Below, piece after piece: positions 36,271 to 45,153 of a DNA stretch of 64,000 nucleotides (its first letter is position 1; each line of letters starts with the position of its first letter). The translations under genes and the position numbers were made by a program. The notes under the pieces are model-generated. The model saw only the letters and a program-made list of their open reading frames with translations, had not been told where the DNA came from and searched no databases. Source of the stretch: Fulvivirga lutea (GTDB lineage Bacteria > Bacteroidota > Bacteroidia > Cytophagales > Cyclobacteriaceae); contig NZ_CP070608.1 of assembly GCF_017068455.1 (NCBI RefSeq), positions 1,903,488 through 1,967,487 of the forward strand. The letters run 5' to 3'.

Positions 36271-37509
36271 ATGAGTATTACGTTAAAATATGTATTAGAT
36301 ACGAGGTCCACTAAAAGTAATGGTGACCGGCCATTGAAATTAAGGTTGATTTACAATCGATCGAGTGCCCATATTTCAACAGGGTTTTATTTGTCTCCCA
36401 AAGAGTGGGATGACACTAAGGAAATGCTAAAGTCTAGTTCAAAAAGAGTTGAGAATGTGTCTCGATTTAATAATGAACTTATAAAGAAAAAAGCTGAATT
36501 AAATGATTCAATCTACGATCTGTTATCGAAAGGGTTCTCTCATTTAACCGCTGCTCAGCTAAAAGAGAAAGCAGAAAAGAAAACTGGAAATAAGCAGGAT
36601 TCATTTTTCATCTTTCTGAAGGAACAGATTGAGGACTTGAAAGAGGCTAGGAGATTTGGGACCGCTGATTCATACAAGAGTTTATACAATAAGATTAAGA
36701 ATTTCAGAAACGGAGATTTGACACTGCGATTTCATGAGATTGACTATAAGTTTCTTTCTGACCTGGAGAAAGTTCATCTCAATAAAGGCTCCAATTTAGG
36801 TTCACTTGGTGTATATATGAGAACACTACGTGCAGTATATAATAAAGCTATTAAGAATGGTGTCGCCAAGCTAGAAGATTATCCATTCAAACAATACACG
36901 ATTAGAAAATCGGATGCGAAGAGAACTGCATTAAGTCAAGTAGAAGTGAAAAAGCTCATAGACAGCTTTTTCGAAAGCAAGGTTTTGGAAGATGCTAAAA
37001 ACTATTATTTGCTCAGTTTCTTTTTACAAGGTATGAACTGGATGGACATGTGTTTGCTTAAGGGAGAAAACATAAGTTCTGACTATGAGAGAATTACCTA
37101 TGTTCGTCACAAAACTGGAAAGAGATTTAGTATTAAATTTTTTAAGCAGGCAAAAGAGATTATAGAAAACCTATCGGGAAGGTCAATATCACAAATAGGG
37201 AAAAATGAGTTTGTACTGCCGATATTAAATCATGAACCTGACCTGATTGCAGCACATAGAATGGCTAATAAAAGGAAAAAAGTGAATAAGGCTTTGAAGA
37301 AAATAGGTGAGGAGTTGAATATAGATCACTTTACTATTTATACTGCACGACATACTTATGCTACTTCATTAAAAAGAAACGGTACTCCAACAGCGGCAAT
37401 TCAAGAAGGGCTAGGGCATAAAACCGAAGAAATGACCCAAACTTACCTGAATAGCTTTGGTAATGAAGTTCTAGATAAATACAATGAGGAGATGTTTAAT
37501 GATTTGTAG
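36271..37509 (+). CDS. Tyrosine recombinase (integrase), Bacteroidota type
   Basis: A 412-residue integrase with an N-terminal arm-binding domain (MSITLKYVLDTRSTKSNGDR, ISTGFYLSPKEWDD), a SAM-like core-binding domain (about 110-210) and a catalytic domain. Box II is YTARHTYAT, the Lys is in KTGKRF, then LGHKTEEMTQTYLNSF gives the His and nucleophile Tyr. The first catalytic Arg position reads LQGMNWMDM with no Arg, as in some Bacteroidota integrases. Start chosen at ATG 36271, preceded by two direct copies of TTGTTTGCAAA. It lies beside the tRNA attachment site. Confidence 0.93.
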   Translation: MSITLKYVLDTRSTKSNGDRPLKLRLIYNRSSAHISTGFYLSPKEWDDTKEMLKSSSKRVENVSRFNNELIKKKAELNDSIYDLLSKGFSHLTAAQLKEKAEKKTGNKQDSFFIFLKEQIEDLKEARRFGTADSYKSLYNKIKNFRNGDLTLRFHEIDYKFLSDLEKVHLNKGSNLGSLGVYMRTLRAVYNKAIKNGVAKLEDYPFKQYTIRKSDAKRTALSQVEVKKLIDSFFESKVLEDAKNYYLLSFFLQGMNWMDMCLLKGENISSDYERITYVRHKTGKRFSIKFFKQAKEIIENLSGRSISQIGKNEFVLPILNHEPDLIAAHRMANKRKKVNKALKKIGEELNIDHFTIYTARHTYATSLKRNGTPTAAIQEGLGHKTEEMTQTYLNSFGNEVLDKYNEEMFNDL

Positions 37510-37628
37510 CCTTTTTAGATTATTAATAATTTATTCTGATTCTTCTGGTTACACACAAATAAGATTCGATTTGATCAAAATTGGATTGGGTTATAAATCC
37601 ATATAAATTAGAGTTAAATCAAATCACA

Positions 37629-39074
37629 ATGAAGAATTTTTTAATAAGTACCCTCTCCGCACTTCTTTTTATAGGGTGTGGTGGTGAAACCAAAGAAACT
37701 ATTAAAGAGGAAGAATCTGCACCTGAAAAACAGGTTGTCAGTAATGATATAACTGTCCAGGTAAAAGGTGTCTATGCTACATCCACCAAAATGCCTCAAA
37801 ATTCTTATGGTTATGAACAACTATTTGATGGAAATGAAAACACCTTTTGGGCTACCATGCCTGGTGCAGGGCCTGACGAAGGTATCATGATTTATTTCGA
37901 AGAACCTCAGAAAATTTCGGGAATAAGATTGAAACAGAAAGAGGGGGATGAATATTCTGAAATTACAAATATTATGGTCTATGCTAATGGCAATGCTCCT
38001 GTATATAGGGCTGTAACTGAAAATATTATTGAGCTAGATCAAGAAGGTGTTAAATCACTATATATTCGTTTGGCAAGGTTAAAAGACATGAATAACGAAT
38101 TTAAAGGTGATACAGAATTATATGCTTCTTCTTTTGATCGAACGAAGTCTGCAGCGGTTACTGAATTGGAGATTTTTGAATCTGATAATAAATTGCATCT
38201 ACTACTTCCTTTAAAAATGAAAGGCAAAGTAAGTGCGACATCCACTCTAGAGCCAGAAATATCCTATGGGGTTAGAAATTTATTTGATTCCAGAAAAGAA
38301 TTTGCTTGGGTTGAGGGAGCCAAAGGAAATGGTGAAAATGAGTCGTTTACAGTTAATTTAGAAAAAGAGATCGATTTAGTTGGAATTAAAATATCCAACG
38401 GATTTCAAAGATCTGATAAACACTTTACCTCCAATTCAAGATTAAAATCTATGAAGGTATCTTCGGACTCTGGTGATAATTTGACCTTTAATGTAGTAGA
38501 TAAACAAGGTGAGCAGGTTATCACTTTTGACAAACCACTTAGGGGCAGCAACTTCACATTTACAATACTTGAAGCTTACCCTGGCTCAAAATATCAAGAT
38601 CTTGTAATAAGTGAACTCAAGTTGATCGATAACGGAATGGATGTGATTGTTAGGGAAGATATGACCGAAACTATTATTAACAATGCGCTTTCAAAAGTTA
38701 AGGGAACCGTTCTTGAAAATGTGATTGATAGAAGATTGGATAATAATGAAGAAATGGTTGACTACACTAATAATAAATCAATCATTTTACGCTCGGATTA
38801 TACTTTTGTGGCATATCAGAAAACCTACGAAGGGAACCAAGGCGAAGAAATTGTGGCGGATGGTAATTGGGAAATAAAAGATATTAGTACTGAATCTGCC
38901 AAAATAAGAGTTTTTGGGAAGTACAGTAAATTGTCCGAAACCTTTGATTATTATGGGGGAGATAGTCAAGCTAGTTTTGAACAAATCTTTCAAGATTTTA
39001 TAACCATAACTTCTAAAGGGGTTGAAGGAGGAAAGTTTATTCCAGGTATAGTAAACTTAGGGGAATATGAGTAG
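37629..39074 (+). CDS. Lipoprotein with two discoidin/NADase-translocation-like domains
   Basis: A 481-residue lipoprotein (MKNFLISTLSALLFIGCGGE; Cys17) starting at ATG 37629 rather than a longer frame from 37581. Residues 40-160 (YGYEQLFDGNENTFWATMPG, EGIMIYFEEPQKISGIRLKQ) are a discoidin-like galactose-binding fold similar to the NADase-type glycan-binding domain. A second copy follows at 200-330 (SYGVRNLFDSRKEFAWVEGA). The C-terminal part is unassigned. It overlaps the VanX gene by 8 bases and is the first gene of the plus-strand arm. Confidence 0.7.
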   Translation: MKNFLISTLSALLFIGCGGETKETIKEEESAPEKQVVSNDITVQVKGVYATSTKMPQNSYGYEQLFDGNENTFWATMPGAGPDEGIMIYFEEPQKISGIRLKQKEGDEYSEITNIMVYANGNAPVYRAVTENIIELDQEGVKSLYIRLARLKDMNNEFKGDTELYASSFDRTKSAAVTELEIFESDNKLHLLLPLKMKGKVSATSTLEPEISYGVRNLFDSRKEFAWVEGAKGNGENESFTVNLEKEIDLVGIKISNGFQRSDKHFTSNSRLKSMKVSSDSGDNLTFNVVDKQGEQVITFDKPLRGSNFTFTILEAYPGSKYQDLVISELKLIDNGMDVIVREDMTETIINNALSKVKGTVLENVIDRRLDNNEEMVDYTNNKSIILRSDYTFVAYQKTYEGNQGEEIVADGNWEIKDISTESAKIRVFGKYSKLSETFDYYGGDSQASFEQIFQDFITITSKGVEGGKFIPGIVNLGEYE

Positions 39075-39783
39075 CCGAATTTTGATTTCTATTCTCACAA
39101 TCCTATTTGCTTGTAGTTCCAAAGAAAAGAGTGTTCAACAAGATGTAGTAGAGGATAGTCCTATAGCGGTTGTTGATTCAATAAAGACTTCCATATCTGA
39201 AGAGAAGCAAGAAAAGCCAAAGTCACAGATTCTTGCTGATACAAGCTTTGTAAATATTAAAGATTATTCAAGTGATTTTGCATTTGATATGCGATATGCT
39301 ACTTCTAATAATTTCTTAGATACGGTCGTTTATGATTGTGAGAATTGCTTAATGCGTTATGCAGTAGCACGGGCACTAATTAAAGCCAATGATAGCTTAA
39401 TGCAACGCGGTTATAGAATAAAGTTTTTCGATTGCTTCAGACCGGTGGAAGTACAGTTTAAAATGTGGGAGATATATCCAGATGCTCGTTATGTGGCGAA
39501 TCCAAATAAAAGCGGCTCTGTTCATAATAAAGGTGCCGCGCTTGATATAACTATTGAAGGCCTAAATGGTGAGCCTGTAGATATGGGAACAGAATTCGAT
39601 CACTTTGGTGAAGAAGCGCATCATGCCTATACAGGTTTTTCTGAGCAAGTTCTTAATAATAGGAAGATATTAAAGGGTATTATGGAGCACTTTGGTTTTA
39701 ACTCAATAAGGACAGAGTGGTGGCATTATAATTTTGGAGGAAATTCTAGGTATTCAATTTCAGATCAGCCACTATGTGAATGA
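39067..39783 (+). CDS. D-Ala-D-Ala dipeptidase-like lipoprotein (VanX/DdpX, M15D)
   Basis: A 238-residue lipoprotein (FACSSKEK; Cys16). The VanX fold is complete: FDMRYATSNNFLD, CFRPVEVQ with Arg125, the zinc motif SVHNKGAALD (His153, Asp160) and EWWH (Glu217 catalytic, His220 zinc). VanX-type enzymes hydrolyse D-Ala-D-Ala dipeptide. Here it is exported and lipid-anchored, unlike cytoplasmic VanX of resistance clusters, so it would act on periplasmic peptides. It overlaps the upstream lipoprotein by 8 bases and the downstream GT-C-like gene by 4 (ATGA). Confidence 0.9.
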   Translation: MSSRILISILTILFACSSKEKSVQQDVVEDSPIAVVDSIKTSISEEKQEKPKSQILADTSFVNIKDYSSDFAFDMRYATSNNFLDTVVYDCENCLMRYAVARALIKANDSLMQRGYRIKFFDCFRPVEVQFKMWEIYPDARYVANPNKSGSVHNKGAALDITIEGLNGEPVDMGTEFDHFGEEAHHAYTGFSEQVLNNRKILKGIMEHFGFNSIRTEWWHYNFGGNSRYSISDQPLCE

Positions 39784-41225
39784 AAAAGACCATTGTATGG
39801 ATTGCTATTGGAGCAACTCTATTATCATTCATTTGTCGATTCATTGCATTAAATCAAACAAGTTTTGCAAACGGATGGGACTCGTACTTCTATCTGGTTC
39901 AGGTTAAATCTATTTTTGAAACAGGTAGAATGCATTCAGAAGAATGGACTTTGTTTTATCCATTGCTAATGTTTATTTCTTTAATTTTCGATTATGTAAT
40001 TGCTGTAAAAATAGTATCAAGCTTACTTGCTGCAACCTTAACCTTGGGACTTATACTCCTTGCTTATAGCAAGACTAATTCAATCTACTTAGCACTATTT
40101 ATAGCGACATGGTCAATAGCTAGCCCGGAACTAACCTACTTTGCCGCCCAATGGCCTAAGAATTTACTCGGTCTCAATTTACTTGTTTATATGTTATTAT
40201 TCCTGACTAAAAATCAGTGGAAATGGGCATTGCTATTTTTAATACTAAGTTTTTTTGGGCATCGACTAACAGCTGTAATAAGTTTAGTTGCTGTTGTTGG
40301 TTGGTATGTAATACCCCATCTAAATGTGAAAGTTATTTTAATCTCAACATTAGGACTACTGCTAATTCTAGCGGTATTACATTTCGCTCCGGGTCTTTTA
40401 TCATTTTATGATATTGAAAGACTAAATGCACTTTTTGGGAAAGATATAATTTTGCCGCCAAATGAGTTCATATCCATATTGGGTTTTGAAAAGGTAAGTA
40501 TCGTTTGGAAATCTGAGCTATGGATATACTTTGCCGTTATAGTTATAAGTGGCTTTTTTATTTTGACAAAAGCCTTCAAAAGGTCATCAGATAAATTTGA
40601 TATAATAATTTGGATGCTTCTTTTGACCCTTTGGTTTCCAATATATAATTATTCATTGGACGGGGCAGGGTACAGATTTTTTCATAATGGTGCTATTTTA
40701 ATTCCTCTATTGTTCATTATTCTTCAACCAGCTTTTTGTCGGCTTAAGTATCACTATGTAATCACTAGCTTGTTTTCGATTATACTACTGGGATTATCGA
40801 CTATTACATTTCATAGTTACAACCCAGAAATACATGATCCGCCCTATAGATTGTTTTCGTTAATTACTCAAAAAATTGAATCACATTGGTGCGATAATAG
40901 ACCGGAATTAATTATTGCGCACAAGTCATTGGCTGAATACTTTACATTTCAAACTAATGCTGATGCTATGCCGTGGATACCTGAATATGAGGTGGAAAAA
41001 GATCAATTATTCAGAATTGCTTATGTTCCATTAAATCAACTTCAAAAATATTACTTGAAGGATAATTATTTAAAGCTTTCAAGCAATTACATTTATTTGA
41101 AGGAAAGTGAGTGGAGAGCATTTATGCGTAATATTCAAAAGAATGAATCAAAAGAGATCAATGAACTATTCAATACTTGGAAAAATCCACATACTATTAG
41201 ACCCTCATTTTTGCTGAAAAATTAG
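39780..41225 (+). CDS. GT-C-like polytopic membrane protein (arm 1)
   Basis: A 481-residue protein with about eleven membrane helices and a C-terminal soluble tail. The first loop has FANGWDSYFYLVQ (Asp34), the position where GT-C transferases keep an acidic residue, and HRLTAVIS follows later. It is a paralogue of the protein at 46447 (shared NGWD-YFY/YYY, PKNLLG, FLILS-GHRLTA/THRMTA, IAHKSLAE). It is translationally coupled to the VanX gene and meets the VanW gene tail-to-tail with a 4-base overlap. A lipid-linked sugar donor is inference; the acceptor is unknown. Confidence 0.7.
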   Translation: MKKTIVWIAIGATLLSFICRFIALNQTSFANGWDSYFYLVQVKSIFETGRMHSEEWTLFYPLLMFISLIFDYVIAVKIVSSLLAATLTLGLILLAYSKTNSIYLALFIATWSIASPELTYFAAQWPKNLLGLNLLVYMLLFLTKNQWKWALLFLILSFFGHRLTAVISLVAVVGWYVIPHLNVKVILISTLGLLLILAVLHFAPGLLSFYDIERLNALFGKDIILPPNEFISILGFEKVSIVWKSELWIYFAVIVISGFFILTKAFKRSSDKFDIIIWMLLLTLWFPIYNYSLDGAGYRFFHNGAILIPLLFIILQPAFCRLKYHYVITSLFSIILLGLSTITFHSYNPEIHDPPYRLFSLITQKIESHWCDNRPELIIAHKSLAEYFTFQTNADAMPWIPEYEVEKDQLFRIAYVPLNQLQKYYLKDNYLKLSSNYIYLKESEWRAFMRNIQKNESKEINELFNTWKNPHTIRPSFLLKN

Positions 41226-42037
41226 CTTTCCAAGAATGGCTCATACATCATTATTGCATGATTCTCGAATAGTAATTCTTCTTTCACATTGTTGTCTTCA
41301 ATAATTCTTCTCTTGATTTGATTGTGCCGTGTATAACCTCCCCATGACTGTTGTACGAAATGGTGGTTATCTTCAAAAACCTCGTATTTGGAAGGTATTA
41401 TTTCGGAGGAAAGAATCTCACCTTCTAGATACTTTTCAGATAGATTAAGTTTTATTTGAAATGTATGTGGGGTTGTATTTCTTAGTTGGAAATCTATATA
41501 ATTATAAGCTAATGTTGCTCCTGATCCGAAAGGTATTTTTCGATTTACATCTGGGAATACATCATAACCATGCCTATACCTTTCCTTTATTTCTAATGGA
41601 GTATGTAAACTCATCCAGCAGAGTAAATTGCCCAATTGGCAAAGCCCACCTCCAATACCTTCTTCAATTTTCCCCTGATTCAATACAAGTCCCGGTAAGT
41701 AACCTTTTCTTGCAGAAGGCTTCCCAATTAAGTACCATAGAGAAAATACTTGGTTTGGCTTTATAATTATGCCATCAATCTTGTTAATAGCTAAAGATAG
41801 GTTCTTGACTTTATTATGTTGTAATCTCATATCAACATCCTTAAGAGGTCTTAATAGAAGAGATTTATGCCTAACTACACTATGGTCAAAGTAATCTTTC
41901 CTAATCACTTTTGAATAGTTAGAGAACTCTCTAAGCCATTCAATTCTGCGCTTATTTATATAAAAGATCTTACCTAAACTTCTTCTAAGTCTAGATCTAA
42001 TTTTTGGTTTTAAAATCCGATCTTTTATTATTTTCAT
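41222..42037 (-). CDS. VanW family protein
   Basis: A 271-residue protein with the VanW domain: NKVKNLSLAINKIDGIIIKP, NQVFSLWYLIGKPSARKGYL, EEGIGGGLCQLGNLLCWMSL and the late WGGYTRHNQIKRRI. VanW occurs in vancomycin-type resistance clusters and in peptidoglycan-linked proteins of unsettled function. No signal peptide is clear. It is the last gene of the minus-strand arm, 149 bases after the WG-repeat gene, and converges with the GT-C-like gene. Confidence 0.9.
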   Translation of the reverse strand: MKIIKDRILKPKIRSRLRRSLGKIFYINKRRIEWLREFSNYSKVIRKDYFDHSVVRHKSLLLRPLKDVDMRLQHNKVKNLSLAINKIDGIIIKPNQVFSLWYLIGKPSARKGYLPGLVLNQGKIEEGIGGGLCQLGNLLCWMSLHTPLEIKERYRHGYDVFPDVNRKIPFGSGATLAYNYIDFQLRNTTPHTFQIKLNLSEKYLEGEILSSEIIPSKYEVFEDNHHFVQQSWGGYTRHNQIKRRIIEDNNVKEELLFENHAIMMYEPFLES

Positions 42038-42186
42038 TTAGAATGATGATTAGATTATTTTTCATTTGTATTTATTCAAATGATAGTTTGAAAAGTACTC
42101 ATAGCTAATCATATAGATAAACTAATTATCTCTAGACTCTAAAACGTAAAGATGTTTAACGTTTAATGATTCCTTCCAACATTGAA

Positions 42187-44391
42187 CTACCAAATTTTCC
42201 ATTTGAATTTGAACTTGGATAACTCTTGATCAGTTATACTCCTTTCTCCTACTAATCTTTTATTATCAATGAAGTAGGTTTTAGATTCATCATAATGATC
42301 TGATGATGTTGAGCGACCTTCTGGGGTATACCCTGTAAATCCCCATGAGGAACTATATGAATGCTCCAGAAAAAGCTCGCCTTTTGAATAGAACTTATAA
42401 ATTTTTGAATAATGATGATCTGTCCAATATTCATGCTTTATTAATAACGTATCTCCATTATTCACATAATAAATGTCTTTGGCGGTTTCTCCGGTTCCTT
42501 CGCATTCCTCACAGTTATCCTCAATTTTCTTCCAATTTTCAATATTCTGTAGATAAGAATCACTTATTCTATCAAACTTTTTCTTTGCCTCAAATAATGA
42601 AGGGTAGCTTTCCGTAAGATACTTTTCTTGAATTGTGGCGAGACTATTATTGATACCCGGCATTAGACCTTTCTCAATAGAGTCAAATGATTCTCTTTCT
42701 TCATTTTCACCTTCGGGGTTAATGTATCTGATTAGGTTTCTATTGTAGTAATAAAATCGATGTTCTTTTTTTCCCTCAACTTTATAGATAAAGTATGGAT
42801 GAAAACTATTTAAATCTTCATGGTAGTAGTATTCACTAGTATTGTTTGGGCTCTTGACAGTTATTTTTCTTATTACATCATTTTCGTAATGTCCAACAAA
42901 TAAAGTGTCATCAATTGTTGTACTATATTCTTTGAATTTAGAAATGTTGGCATTTGTAGGATAGAATTTAGCTCTTATTGATTCAACAACACTTTCTTCG
43001 GTAATTACTTTTTCCTGATTGTCTGATTTGAAATACTTGAATCCGTTTTTTCCAACATAGCCGTACCTTTGAATGAAATAAAAGTCTTTTGGAAAGTCGG
43101 AAATTATTTCACCTAAATAGTGATTAGGATCATAAATATCTCCTCTATATTCCAGAGGCAGGACTATATCACCTTTAGTATTAACTATGCCATGATAAGT
43201 TGTATTATCAATCGGATTAATAGTCTCTACTATCGAATGACCATCCTTGTTAAAATCAGAAACCCGACTAAACTGGCAAGGTATTACTTCTTTGCCCTCT
43301 TTATTAATAAATCCAAATAAGTTATTTCTACTAACTGAAGCAAAACCATTGACAAAATCACCCGGGTTTCTTTGATACATTTTTTCACTAATGAATGTGC
43401 CCTTGTGGTTTACATAATTATTTACATCTCCCATATCCACACGTGCCATACCTTCTGACATGTGATCAATTCTTTTAATATTGTTTAATCTACCTGTGAT
43501 TTGACCATCGAGGTTATATATGAGGAATTCCTTTTGCAGCTTGGCTGTAAAATAAATTTCATTCAAGTTCCTGGAGTATTGATCTACGAAGATTTGATCT
43601 GCTTGAATTTCTCTTTTCTGACCACTGTTTAAATTTATGAGTTGGTACTTATCATCAATTTTAGCAACAATGATTTTTCTTTTTTCATTAATCACATAAA
43701 GTTCAGTAACTAGCTCAGAAAGCAGCTGTTTACCCTCCTGATCGTATACTTTATATTTACCGTTATTTCCAAATGTGTAAATACGAAAATCTTCAGATAG
43801 GTTATAATCGTAATGTTCGTGTGTTATTGGTAAAACTACATTGCCCTCTTCATTTAGCAGACCATATTTTTCATTAAACCTTACTACATATACATTATTG
43901 CTTTGCCATAGTGTTTGATATATTGGCTCAATTTTATATGTACCTTCTGAATTTATAATACCTACCTGATCATACTTTAATTTAACAATGGCTTTACCAT
44001 CAATAAATTTTTCAGCCTGATAATAAATGGCTGGTGTAATAAGCTCTCCCGTTTTCTTTATATAACCTTTTTTATAAGTTTTATTTGATTCGTAAATGGC
44101 TATTCCTTCATAGAAATTATCAACAATCTTTAATGAATCAGGGGTCTTAAAAATGACTTCATTATTTCTATCAATGACATATTGCTTCCCATACTTGTGT
44201 TTAACAGTTGCGAGATCATCATAGAAGAAGTGAGCTTCAGAATATTGGGGTTCAATTAGTATATTCCCTTGAATATCAGAATAACCCCACAAATCATTAA
44301 CCCTGAAAGGAACAAATGTTTCTTGGCTTTGACCAAATGATAACGAAGAAGTACTTATTAAAATGAGAATTAAATAATGTATTTTATTCAT
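42187..44391 (-). CDS. WG-repeat protein (secreted)
   Basis: A 734-residue exported protein with signal peptide ending SLSFGQ. At least nine WG-type repeats are visible over residues 25-440 (VNDLWGYSDIQGNILIEPQY, QVGIINSEGTYKIEPIYQ, KYGLLNEEGNVVLPITHEHY, LFGFINKEGKEVIPCQFSRV). A DnaJ-like CEECEGTGE pair occurs near residue 632. The remainder is beta-rich. WG proteins are surface or periplasmic with mostly unknown roles. It lies within the minus-strand cell-wall arm, 9 bases after the racemase gene. Confidence 0.85.
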   Translation of the reverse strand: MNKIHYLILILISTSSLSFGQSQETFVPFRVNDLWGYSDIQGNILIEPQYSEAHFFYDDLATVKHKYGKQYVIDRNNEVIFKTPDSLKIVDNFYEGIAIYESNKTYKKGYIKKTGELITPAIYYQAEKFIDGKAIVKLKYDQVGIINSEGTYKIEPIYQTLWQSNNVYVVRFNEKYGLLNEEGNVVLPITHEHYDYNLSEDFRIYTFGNNGKYKVYDQEGKQLLSELVTELYVINEKRKIIVAKIDDKYQLINLNSGQKREIQADQIFVDQYSRNLNEIYFTAKLQKEFLIYNLDGQITGRLNNIKRIDHMSEGMARVDMGDVNNYVNHKGTFISEKMYQRNPGDFVNGFASVSRNNLFGFINKEGKEVIPCQFSRVSDFNKDGHSIVETINPIDNTTYHGIVNTKGDIVLPLEYRGDIYDPNHYLGEIISDFPKDFYFIQRYGYVGKNGFKYFKSDNQEKVITEESVVESIRAKFYPTNANISKFKEYSTTIDDTLFVGHYENDVIRKITVKSPNNTSEYYYHEDLNSFHPYFIYKVEGKKEHRFYYYNRNLIRYINPEGENEERESFDSIEKGLMPGINNSLATIQEKYLTESYPSLFEAKKKFDRISDSYLQNIENWKKIEDNCEECEGTGETAKDIYYVNNGDTLLIKHEYWTDHHYSKIYKFYSKGELFLEHSYSSSWGFTGYTPEGRSTSSDHYDESKTYFIDNKRLVGERSITDQELSKFKFKWKIW

Positions 44392-44400
44392 CTGCTTTAA

Positions 44401-45153
44401 TTAGAAAAACTCACTGAGTTGATTTATGCTTTTAAGTTTCAAATTATAAACTGATACAATGGATTTATGCATTATATCCCTATCACCTGTAGTATAAATA
44501 ACATCCTTGCCTGCGTTAAAATCCAATAGTTGAGATTTTAGCTGAGCATACATGTGCTCCATCGGATCAATTACTTTGCAAGTTTCATCTAGAACTTCTT
44601 TAATGAGTTTCAAGAGTGCTGGGTAGTGCGTACACGCCAAAAGTAAATAATCAATTTCCCCTAATGGTTGGAGAATCTTTATAATTTCATTTTTATAAAG
44701 ACCTGCATCTGTCTCACCAGCTTCTATTAATATTGATAAAATTTGGGCATTGTTTTGAACTACTTCAAATCCTAATGATTCAAAATGATTGGCATAAATG
44801 TTTGATTCAATTGTGCGTCCACCGCCTATAATTCCTAGTCGTTTTTTGGCATCAACAGTAATGCTCTCTTTGGTAAAATCCAACATACCTTTAAGAGGTT
44901 TATTGCTAATATTACCAAGTACAGTACTTGCAGAATGACAGGCTACTATTATCAAAGTGCATCCATCATTTACTAAAAAATCAATGACTTTATTTACTCG
45001 ATTTGAAAGAGTGGGGCTGTCTAACTTACCATAAGGAACTTCTCCTGAGTCTGAAAAGTACGTAATGCCTAATTCAGGGAAATCATCCTTAATTCGTAGG
45101 TATAAATCGATTCCTCCTATACCATAATCATATATAGCCAATCTATTAATCAC
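44401..45153 (-). CDS. Glutamate racemase-like protein (MurI family)
   Basis: A 250-residue Asp/Glu racemase. Both catalytic cysteines are present: VACHSAS (Cys72) and LACTHYPAL (Cys174 with His176). The usual DSGVGG reads YDYGIGG (Asp9) and DSGEVPYG is intact. The racemase makes D-Glu for peptidoglycan; this copy is divergent and sits on a mobile element, probably in addition to a housekeeping murI. It overlaps the upstream fusion gene by 4 bases. Another amino acid substrate (for example Asp) is possible. Confidence 0.85.
   Translation of the reverse strand: MINRLAIYDYGIGGIDLYLRIKDDFPELGITYFSDSGEVPYGKLDSPTLSNRVNKVIDFLVNDGCTLIIVACHSASTVLGNISNKPLKGMLDFTKESITVDAKKRLGIIGGGRTIESNIYANHFESLGFEVVQNNAQILSILIEAGETDAGLYKNEIIKILQPLGEIDYLLLACTHYPALLKLIKEVLDETCKVIDPMEHMYAQLKSQLLDFNAGKDVIYTTGDRDIMHKSIVSVYNLKLKSINQLSEFF

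Noticed and set aside
39067-42037. Classical vancomycin-resistance operon
   Set aside because: VanX- and VanW-like genes are present, but no VanA/B ligase, VanH dehydrogenase or VanS/VanR pair accompanies them.
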